From F1-20-MAGs119 sp040401695 (GTDB lineage Bacteria > Actinomycetota > Acidimicrobiia > Acidimicrobiales > Ilumatobacteraceae): a stretch of DNA of 27,554 nucleotides. Position 1 is the first letter of the stretch; the number at the start of each line of letters is the position of its first letter. The notes under the pieces were generated by a model. That model was not told the origin of the DNA and did not search any database. It saw only the letters and a program-made list of their open reading frames with translations. The position numbers were made by a program, and so were the translations under genes. Shown here piece by piece: positions 22,012 to 27,554 of this stretch. The stretch spans positions 1 to 27,554 of the forward strand of contig JBBANY010000026.1 in assembly GCA_040401695.1 (NCBI GenBank), written 5' to 3'.

Positions 22012-22647
22012 TCAGGACTTGCGCGCGCGCGTTTCGCAGAGATCGAGAATCGCGTACAAACCGCCACGGAATGCCTCGTGTGTGACGCGTTCGACGTTGG
22101 CGTCGCTGCGTGCAACGTCGTCGAACTCGGGAACCTCGAACATGCGGTAGCGCGAACGACGGATCGAAAAGTTGTGAGGTGAACTGGTGAAGTCCTGGAC
22201 GCAAGAGCCGATGCCGTAGCTCTCGATGGTTTGGTACATCCGCACCAGGTCGTCGCCTTTCAGGCCGATCTCCGAGAGATAGCGCACGATGTTGACGCTG
22301 ATGTTGTAACCGTTGACGGACTTTCCCTCGCCACTGATGAGGGCGATTCCGATGTCGGGGTGTCGCGCAAACGCGTCGCGCATGGCGAACACGACATCGA
22401 TGATCTTTTCCCGCGGTGTCTTGCCGGCGGGGTCGTGTGCTTCGAGGGCTTCGCTCAGCATGCGGTCGACCATCGCCTCGACGAGACTGTCCTTGTTGGG
22501 GAAGTGTCGGTAGAGGGCGGTTGCGTCGACGCCGAGTTCGGCGCCGAGCACCCGCATCGACAGCGAGGCAAGACCGTGGGTGTCGACGTGTTTCATCGCA
22601 GCAACGATGAAATCCTCGGGTCCGAGCGTTCCTTTTCGTCCGGTCAC
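22012..22647 (-). CDS. TetR/AcrR family transcriptional regulator
   Basis: A 211-aa DNA-binding repressor-type protein. The N-terminal helix-turn-helix shows the TetR pattern SLSMRVLGAELGVDATALYRHFPNKDSLVEAM. In short pieces that is LGAELGVDATALYRHF with the F-x-N-K-x-x-L that follows. The C-terminal part (about 80-211) is a ligand-binding domain without a recognisable ligand class. The gene is divergent from the acyl-CoA dehydrogenase, 77 nt apart, so it probably controls that operon and itself; acyl-CoA or a related acid is the natural guess for ligand. The GTG at 22647 has a TAGACT box 6 nt upstream (leaderless type). It converges with the EamA gene with a 9-nt gap. Confidence 0.9.
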   Translation of the reverse strand: MTGRKGTLGPEDFIVAAMKHVDTHGLASLSMRVLGAELGVDATALYRHFPNKDSLVEAMVDRMLSEALEAHDPAGKTPREKIIDVVFAMRDAFARHPDIGIALISGEGKSVNGYNISVNIVRYLSEIGLKGDDLVRMYQTIESYGIGSCVQDFTSSPHNFSIRRSRYRMFEVPEFDDVARSDANVERVTHEAFRGGLYAILDLCETRARKS

Positions 22648-22653
22648 GTGGCA

Positions 22654-22659
22654 AGTCTA
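22654..22659 (-). promoter_or_regulatory. Putative leaderless promoter (-10 box) of the tetR gene
   Basis: TAGACT on the minus strand ends exactly 6 nt before the GTG at 22647 (spacer TGCCAC). No Shine-Dalgarno sequence is seen. Confidence 0.5.
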
Positions 22660-22665
22660 GGGAGG

Positions 22666-22686
22666 CCCCGAACTAGTGTCTCGGGG
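22666..22686. promoter_or_regulatory. Candidate TetR operator (inverted repeat)
   Basis: CCCCGA-9 nt-TCGGGG, a perfect 6-bp inverted repeat spanning 21 bp in the tetR/acyl-CoA dehydrogenase divergent region, just upstream of the tetR -10 box. Position and size suit a TetR-family operator. TGGCGCCA at 22699-22706 is a second, shorter palindrome. Confidence 0.4.
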
Positions 22687-22724
22687 GTCAGCGCCGTGTG
22701 GCGCCAGTCGAACAGGGGGAAGAC

Positions 22725-24044
22725 ATGACCGGTCTGGGAATGCACTCGGGAATCGCAACCGACGACGCAATGAACCTCGCAATGTCGGACAAGGCCATAC
22801 CTCTCTACGAGGCGGTCAAGCAGTTCATCAAAAACGAAGTGGACCCCATCACCGAGGAGTTCTACGAGCTGGGCGAGGGCCGCGCCAACCGCTGGGGCTA
22901 TGCCCCCGGTCAGTTGGAGTTGCTGCAGTCGGTGAAAGACAAGGCCAAGGCGAATGGGCTGTGGAACTTCTTCCTTCCCAACGCCGAAACCGGCGAAGGC
23001 CTGTCGAACCTCGACTACGCGTACATCGCGATGGAACTGGGCAAGAACCCGCTTGCTTCCGAGTGTCTCAACTGCTCGGCGCCCGACACGGGCAACATGG
23101 AAGTGATCGAGCGAGTCGGCACGCCTGCCCAGAAGAAGCAGTGGCTCGAACCGCTGCTGCGCGGCGAGATTCGTTCCGCGTACGCGATGACCGAACCCGA
23201 CATCGCGTCGTCGGACGCCAAGAACATCGCGTGCCGCGCGGTGCTCGACGGCGACGAGTGGGTCATCAATGGAGAGAAGTACTACATCTCCGGCGCGGGT
23301 GACCCGCGTTGCAAGATCATGATCGTGATGGTGCTGACCAGCCCCGACGGCCCACCGTCACGCAAGCACTCGCAAATTCTCGTACCGATGGACACACCCG
23401 GTGTCGAGATTCTCGGCGCGATGCACGTGTTCGGTGAAGACGATGCACCGCACGGTCACATGCACCTGCGTTTCAACGATGTGCGCGTGCCGAAGGACAA
23501 CATTCTTCTGGGCGAAGGCCGCGGCTTCGAGATTTCGCAGGTTCGTCTCGGACCGGGCCGCATTCACCACTGCATGCGTTCCATCGGAGCCGCCGAGCGC
23601 GCGCTCGAACTGATGGTGCGACGTGGCTTGCACCGCGAGGCGTTCGGTCGTCCACTCACACGCCTCGGCAAGAACCCCGAGGTCATTGCCAAGGCCCGCA
23701 TCGAGATCGAGGCCTGCCGTTTGATGGTTCTGCGCGCCGCAAAGGCGATGGACACCATGGGCAATGCCGAGGCTCGCGTGTGGGTGAGCGCAGTGAAGGC
23801 AATGGTGCCCGAGCGCGTGTGCAAGATCATCGACGAGGCCATTCAGATGTACGGCGCAACCGGTGTGTCGCAGTGGACGCCGCTGTCGCGCATGTACGCA
23901 AGCCAGCGCACATTGCGCCTGGCCGACGGCCCGGATGAAGTGCACTGGGGTGTTGTCGGTCGCTTCGAGATCGCGCGCTACGAAAACGAGCCGCCGATCG
24001 AAAAGCCGACCGAGTACAGGGGCATGTTCTCGGGACCGGCGTGA
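22725..24044 (+). CDS. Acyl-CoA dehydrogenase (ACAD10/11-like)
   Basis: A 439-aa FAD flavoprotein that introduces an alpha,beta double bond into an acyl-CoA. It shows YAMTEPDIASSDAKNI (flavin/substrate loop, in which A-M-T-E-P is diagnostic), EWVINGEKYYISGAGDPR, GPGRIHHCMRSIGAAERALE, REAFGRPLTRLG and the C-terminal LADGPDEVHWGVVGRFE. The D-G-P-D-E-V-H form points to the ACAD10/11 group rather than short-chain enzymes; its Glu sits near the catalytic-base position. Substrate unknown. The ATG at 22725 is chosen for its AGGGGGA site at 22714-22720; an in-frame GTG at 22698 lacks one. First gene of an operon with the hydrolase and the small ORF. Confidence 0.92.
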   Translation: MTGLGMHSGIATDDAMNLAMSDKAIPLYEAVKQFIKNEVDPITEEFYELGEGRANRWGYAPGQLELLQSVKDKAKANGLWNFFLPNAETGEGLSNLDYAYIAMELGKNPLASECLNCSAPDTGNMEVIERVGTPAQKKQWLEPLLRGEIRSAYAMTEPDIASSDAKNIACRAVLDGDEWVINGEKYYISGAGDPRCKIMIVMVLTSPDGPPSRKHSQILVPMDTPGVEILGAMHVFGEDDAPHGHMHLRFNDVRVPKDNILLGEGRGFEISQVRLGPGRIHHCMRSIGAAERALELMVRRGLHREAFGRPLTRLGKNPEVIAKARIEIEACRLMVLRAAKAMDTMGNAEARVWVSAVKAMVPERVCKIIDEAIQMYGATGVSQWTPLSRMYASQRTLRLADGPDEVHWGVVGRFEIARYENEPPIEKPTEYRGMFSGPA

Positions 24045-24814
24045 GGCTTCACCACGAACTTGCGGGCTCGGGCCCGCGCGTTCTCTTTTTCAACGGATCG
24101 GGCGCAACGCTCGAGGGTTCGGCACCGATCATCAATGGTCTGCGCGAGTTCGCGACCGTGCTTGCCCACGACCAGCGGGGCCTCGGCAAGACCGGCATCA
24201 TCGACGGTCCGTTCACGATGGCGCAGTACGCGCGCGATGCAGCCGATCTGCTTGACCACGTCGGTTGGGATACGTGCCTCGTCGTTGGCATCAGTTTCGG
24301 TGGAATGGTTGCCCAGGAGTTCGCCGTCACGTACCCCGAGCGCGTCGAGAAACTGGTTCTGCTCTGCACGGGCGCGGGCGGTGAAGCGGGATCGTCGTAT
24401 CCGCTGCATGACGACGTCGGCCTCGAGCCCGGGGTTCGAGCGATGAAGCAGCGAACGCTCTTCGACACGCGTTTCACCGACGAGTATCTGGCCAACGACA
24501 ACTTCGCCGCTGCGATGGCCAAGATGCTCCACGACCGCGAGTTCGTGCCCAAGTCGGACGAAGTCCGACGGGGAGAGGTGATTCAACTCGAGGCCCGTCG
24601 GCACCACGACGTTGCCAATCGCCTGCACCACATCACCTGCCCAACCCTTGTCATGGCCGGCCGCTACGACGGCATCGCACCCGTTGCCAACAGCGAGGCC
24701 ATTGCCGCACGCGTTCCGAACGCCGAACTACGCGTCTATGAAGGCGGACACCTTTTCATCGTGCAGGATCCCGCCGCCATGGCCGATATCCGCCACACCC
24801 TTGTGGTTGAGTAA
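24041..24814 (+). CDS. Alpha/beta hydrolase
   Basis: A 257-aa cytoplasmic alpha/beta-fold hydrolase. It shows DQRGLGKT after strand 4, the nucleophile elbow VVGISFGGMVAQEFA (Ser), the acidic residue in MAGRYDGIAP (Asp) and the C-terminal EGGHLFIVQDP (His), so the triad is complete. Similar enzymes act as esterases, thioesterases or ring-opening hydrolases such as 3-oxoadipate enol-lactonase-like proteins; the reaction is not clear. The GTG start overlaps the acyl-CoA dehydrogenase stop in GTGA, so the two are coupled and probably act in one catabolic step series. Confidence 0.9.
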   Translation: MRLHHELAGSGPRVLFFNGSGATLEGSAPIINGLREFATVLAHDQRGLGKTGIIDGPFTMAQYARDAADLLDHVGWDTCLVVGISFGGMVAQEFAVTYPERVEKLVLLCTGAGGEAGSSYPLHDDVGLEPGVRAMKQRTLFDTRFTDEYLANDNFAAAMAKMLHDREFVPKSDEVRRGEVIQLEARRHHDVANRLHHITCPTLVMAGRYDGIAPVANSEAIAARVPNAELRVYEGGHLFIVQDPAAMADIRHTLVVE

Positions 24815-24819
24815 CGACC

Positions 24820-24990
24820 ATGGTTGGAGAACTTTCCGCAGAAGAATTCGAGGTCTACCGGAAGCGCGGCGAGGCGTTGGAAATGGCGTTGTTGGAAGCG
24901 GAGCAGTCTGGATTCCCACAAGCGGAACCTGACTCGATGCCCCCACCTTTCCTCATGACTCTGGAGCGCGCACGACGTGAGGCACGTTAA
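24820..24990 (+). CDS. Small hypothetical protein (56 aa)
   Basis: I do not recognise a family. The frame opens ATG 5 nt after the hydrolase stop and closes with TAA directly abutting the stop of the convergent pirin gene. The product starts MVGELSAEEFEVYRKRGE, has a charged helical N-terminal half (EALEMALLEAEQ), a Pro-rich middle (PDSMPPPFLM) and a basic end (LERARREAR). The codons follow the same G/C-ending pattern in most positions, and the frame fills the gap exactly, which argues for a real gene, probably translated with the hydrolase. It has no signal or membrane segment. Confidence 0.6.
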   Translation: MVGELSAEEFEVYRKRGEALEMALLEAEQSGFPQAEPDSMPPPFLMTLERARREAR

Positions 24991-25956
24991 TCACCGGCCG
25001 CGGAACGGCCTGATGCCGTTGGCGGGAACGACGCCGAGGCGACCCGCCTGAAAGTCCTCGAACGCCTGCTGGAGTTCGGCGCGGGTATTCATCACGAACG
25101 GTCCGTACTGCTCGACCGGTTCACCGATCGGTTCTCCGCCCAGCAGAATCACGTCAAGTGAACTGTTCGCCGAAGCGGTCAGCGTGATCGTGTCCCCAGC
25201 ACCGAACACGGCGAGTCGACCGAGACCAAACGACGCCTGCTCGGTTCCGACGGATCCTTCGCCGGCCAAGCCGTAGGCGAGTGCGTTGTATGCAGGGTTC
25301 CACGGCAACGTCATGCGCGCGCCGGGGGAGAGCGTCGCGTGGGCAACGACGATCGGTGTGTGTGTCGAGCCGGGGCCCTTCACGCCGTCGATCTCGCCCG
25401 CGATGATGCGGATGATGGTTCCGGCATCGGGAGTCGTCACCAACTTCACCAGATCGGCTTCGAGGTTCTGGTAGGCCGGCGGGATCATCTTCTTCACCGA
25501 CGGCAGGTTGACCCACAACTGAATGCCGTGGAACAGACCACCGCGCACGACCATGTCCTCGGGCGGAGTTTCGATGTGGAGAACGCCGCCACCAGCGGTC
25601 ATCCACTGCGTGCCACCGTCGGTGATGACGCCGCCACCACCGTGTGAGTCCTGGTGAATGAACGTGCCGTCGAGGATGTAGGTCACGGTTTCGAATCCGC
25701 GATGCGGGTGCCAGTCGGTACCGCGTGGTTCGTAGGGCGCGTAGTTCACTTCGCCCATCTGGTCCATCATGATGAACGGGTCGACCTCGGCGCGGGTCGC
25801 GCCGTAGAACGCGCGGCGAACGGGGAAGCCCTCGCCCTCGTGTCCCGACGGCGCAACGGTGACGCGCTTCACGGGGCGGTCGCGCAGGTCGGGCTTCGTT
25901 GGAATGTCGATCCCCACTCGGGTGAGGGTCAATGGGTCTGCAGTCACTGCGGGCAT
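24991..25956 (-). CDS. Pirin family protein (cupin)
   Basis: A 321-aa two-domain cupin. The N-terminal domain has the pirin metal motifs: HPHRGFETVTYILDG (two His) and, after about 40 residues, TAGGGVLHIETPP with the further His and Glu, so metal binding looks intact. The C-terminal domain carries the pirin_C features (ALAYGLAGEG, LLGGEPIGEPVEQYGPFVMNT). Bacterial pirins include quercetin dioxygenase-like enzymes and protein-binding regulators of metabolism; which applies cannot be told. GAAGGAG sits 5 nt before the ATG at 25956. The gene is a single unit. Confidence 0.93.
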   Translation of the reverse strand: MPAVTADPLTLTRVGIDIPTKPDLRDRPVKRVTVAPSGHEGEGFPVRRAFYGATRAEVDPFIMMDQMGEVNYAPYEPRGTDWHPHRGFETVTYILDGTFIHQDSHGGGGVITDGGTQWMTAGGGVLHIETPPEDMVVRGGLFHGIQLWVNLPSVKKMIPPAYQNLEADLVKLVTTPDAGTIIRIIAGEIDGVKGPGSTHTPIVVAHATLSPGARMTLPWNPAYNALAYGLAGEGSVGTEQASFGLGRLAVFGAGDTITLTASANSSLDVILLGGEPIGEPVEQYGPFVMNTRAELQQAFEDFQAGRLGVVPANGIRPFRGR

Positions 25957-25990
25957 GTGCGCTCCTTCAATTTGGCTTCATCCCAGATAC

Positions 25991-26002
25991 TTGCGCTCGC
26001 AA
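25991..26002. promoter_or_regulatory. Inverted repeat TTGCG-CT-CGCAA upstream of pirin
   Basis: Perfect 5-bp arms with a 2-bp centre, in the 98-bp divergent region between pirin and the serine-hydrolase lipoprotein, followed by an 8-bp palindrome GTTGCAAC at 26027-26034. Possible operator; no regulator is adjacent. Confidence 0.25.
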
Positions 26003-26042
26003 CTAATCTACATGTGTCGGGTCGCTGTTGCAACGCCGGCCG

Positions 26043-26048
26043 TAACGT
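26043..26048 (+). promoter_or_regulatory. Putative leaderless promoter (-10 box) of the hydrolase lipoprotein gene
   Basis: TAACGT ends exactly 6 nt before the GTG at 26055 (spacer TGCGAT), and no Shine-Dalgarno sequence is present. Confidence 0.5.
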
Positions 26049-26054
26049 TGCGAT

Positions 26055-27305
26055 GTGTCCCTCCGTTCCGCCCGTGGTCTCGGCGTTCTTGCAGTTGTTT
26101 CCGTGTTGCTCGGCGGCTGTGGGGTGCGGGAAGAGTCGGCGGGAAGCACGCGGGTCGACCCGATCACGTGGGAAGAGTGTGGAGAGGTTGATTGTGCGAC
26201 CATCAGCGTGCCGCTCGATCGAATGGCGAGAAAGTTCGGGTCGTCCGCACGAATCGACCTGCGCGCGTATCGCCAGGTTTCCCCTGCGGCCGACAGTCGA
26301 CACCTTCCGCTGTTTGTTCATCCCGGCGGTCCCGGAGCAGATGTGCGCGCGGCAGTCGCGGCAGCTCGCACGGCTTTGGCCCCGATTGTCGACGACTTTG
26401 ACATCTATGCGTTGTCGATGCGTGGGAGCGTGGACGGAACTGCATTCGACTGTGGCGAAAGCCTGAGTGACCTTCGCGTCATCGATTCTGATCCCAAGGC
26501 TGCGTCCAGGTTCGCGGAGCGGTGCACCGATGTGTCGGCTGCACTGATCGGAAACGTCGGTACGCGTCAGTCGGTCGAGGATCTCGAGGAGTTCAGGGTG
26601 ATGCTCGGTTTCGAGAAGGTGCGCTTTCTCGGGTGGAGCTACGGCGCAACCCTCGGCGCCGCGTGGGCCATGACACATCCGCAGTCGATTCGGTCGATGG
26701 TTCTCGACGCGCCATCGGATCCACGACGTCCGTGGGCCGAGGAACTGCGCGAACGGTACGTCGTTGCGTCGGGTGCATTCGCCCGAAGTTCGGTTTCAAC
26801 CTCGCTTGATGCCGCGGGGAACGCCCGCGAAAGCGCGCTCGCTCGTGAATACCTCTTGTACGAACCCAATGCCGGTGGTTCAGGAAGCGAATTGGCTGCG
26901 CTCAGACTCGGCGAAACACCCGATGGCAGGAACGACGGGGGAATCGAAACGCAGATCGGGGTTCATTGTGCTGATGTCACCCACGCCGAAGCACGTGCGG
27001 CGATCGACATCGTCGAGCCAACTCCGAAGATCGGTTTCGGGGCAACCTTCGATCGTGTGTGTTTGAAACTCGGCGAATCATCCACACCGCTGACGGCGAT
27101 CGGCGTCGATCGCGCGGCAACACGTCTCGACGTGATCGTGGTCTCGGCGAAGGGTGACCACGTTGTTCCGTCGGTCGTCTCGCAGCAACTGGCGACAGAC
27201 ATGCTGTGGCGCCATGTCGTGGTGGACGCTGATCGTCATCTCAGCGTTGGCTTTGACCCCGTCGCGACGAAGACAGCGATGGCGTTTCTCGCCACCGGCG
27301 AGTGA
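26055..27305 (+). CDS. Secreted alpha/beta hydrolase lipoprotein (tripeptidyl aminopeptidase/SlpD-like)
   Basis: A 416-aa exported lipoprotein: the signal peptide ends in the lipobox LGGC (Cys 22). Then come PITWEECGEVDCATISVPLD, the oxyanion motif FVHPGGPG, the nucleophile elbow FLGWSYGATLGAAWA (Ser), VVSAKGDHVVP (Asp) and DADRHLSVG (His), so the triad is complete. The layout, with Cys pairs and a C-terminal domain after the acid residue, follows actinobacterial secreted aminopeptidases of the SlpD/tripeptidyl aminopeptidase type; at 416 aa it is shorter than the usual 500 or so. Likely role: peptide trimming at the cell surface. The GTG at 26055 is supported by a well-placed -10 box. Confidence 0.82.
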   Translation: MSLRSARGLGVLAVVSVLLGGCGVREESAGSTRVDPITWEECGEVDCATISVPLDRMARKFGSSARIDLRAYRQVSPAADSRHLPLFVHPGGPGADVRAAVAAARTALAPIVDDFDIYALSMRGSVDGTAFDCGESLSDLRVIDSDPKAASRFAERCTDVSAALIGNVGTRQSVEDLEEFRVMLGFEKVRFLGWSYGATLGAAWAMTHPQSIRSMVLDAPSDPRRPWAEELRERYVVASGAFARSSVSTSLDAAGNARESALAREYLLYEPNAGGSGSELAALRLGETPDGRNDGGIETQIGVHCADVTHAEARAAIDIVEPTPKIGFGATFDRVCLKLGESSTPLTAIGVDRAATRLDVIVVSAKGDHVVPSVVSQQLATDMLWRHVVVDADRHLSVGFDPVATKTAMAFLATGE

Positions 27306-27554
27306 TTAGTGGACGAAGCGCCCCGGTGGCGCTGCATCGGGCTTGCGGGCCCACATTTTCTTGCTGTCGAAGTTCAGTTCGTAGTCGGGCTTCAACTCGA
27401 TGACCACGCGACCGGGTGAGTCGAGAAGGGCGAGGAATGCGGCCGCGCCCGCCTCGTCGTCCTTGCGGATCGCGCGCGCCAGTTCGGGCAACATCCAGTC
27501 GCGTGTTGCGCGGTCGTCGTGAACGATGCAGCGGCCGCGCACCGACACTGTCTT
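27306..27554 (-). CDS. Pyridoxamine 5'-phosphate oxidase-like FMN/F420 protein (C-terminal part, cut by window edge)
   Basis: The open frame enters from the right edge (first visible residues KTVSVRGRCIVHDD) and ends with TAA abutting the stop of the hydrolase gene. The VRGRCIV strand, a helical stretch, then SPGRVVIELKPDYEL and FDSKKMWARK resemble the C-terminal half of split-barrel PNPOx-like proteins (family R-V-x-I-x-x-x-P-x, then W/F-D-x-R-K). With only 82 residues the subclass cannot be told. A GTG at 27548 is in frame but is unlikely to be the start because the motif order lacks the N-terminal half of the barrel. Confidence 0.65.
   Translation of the reverse strand, partial: KTVSVRGRCIVHDDRATRDWMLPELARAIRKDDEAGAAAFLALLDSPGRVVIELKPDYELNFDSKKMWARKPDAAPPGRFVH

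Overview
The window is GC-rich, densely coded DNA that looks like an actinobacterial chromosome, most likely class Acidimicrobiia (Ilumatobacter-like). This placement is inferred from codon and base use, frequent GTG starts, very short gaps between genes, leaderless-type promoters, secreted proteins with Thr/Gly-rich linkers and paired cysteines, and a DUF6777-type domain known from actinobacteria. I recognised no rRNA, tRNA, CRISPR array, insertion sequence, integrase or phage gene.

Positions 1-8256 form a phosphonate-use locus. On the minus strand, phnG-phnH-phnI-phnJ encode the core of carbon-phosphorus lyase; phnJ runs off the left edge. Divergently, on the plus strand, a secreted 'choice-of-anchor I' beta-propeller protein with a C-terminal fibronectin III-like domain is followed at once by phnD (binding protein), phnC (ATPase) and phnE (two permease domains fused in one chain). 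The 201-bp region between the two units carries a 10-bp direct repeat and two abutting palindromes. The likely logic is capture and import of phosphonates by the plus-strand unit and cleavage by the minus-strand unit. The propeller protein is the unexplained partner.

Positions 8296-13961 hold a lipoprotein with a possible Cys-His-Asp/Asn catalytic triad and a non-standard start, a flavin reductase-like protein and a nitroreductase (minus strand), and a cytoplasmic LacZ-type beta-galactosidase (plus strand).

Positions 13965-20447 hold two large modular exported proteins on the minus strand on either side of an acyl-CoA ligase gene (plus strand). The first has an N-terminal membrane anchor, a DUF6777-like domain, eight Cys-bounded repeats of about 50 residues, and a C-terminal Ig-like domain. 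The second has three Cys-pair modules and then 18 exact-length tandem repeats of 16 residues. A strong two-way terminator separates the ligase from the second one.

Positions 20523-27554 hold engB, an EamA-type exporter, a TetR regulator divergent from an ACAD10/11-like acyl-CoA dehydrogenase, an alpha/beta hydrolase and a 56-aa small ORF (a probable catabolic operon), then a pirin, a secreted serine-hydrolase lipoprotein, and the C-terminal part of a PNPOx-like flavoprotein cut by the right edge.

A theme across the window is that most transcription units without a Shine-Dalgarno sequence have a TANNNT-like -10 box ending exactly 6 nt before the start codon, which implies transcripts beginning at the start codon. 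The strongest candidates for new biology are the propeller protein in the phn locus, the 16-residue repeat protein, and the eight-repeat DUF6777 protein.
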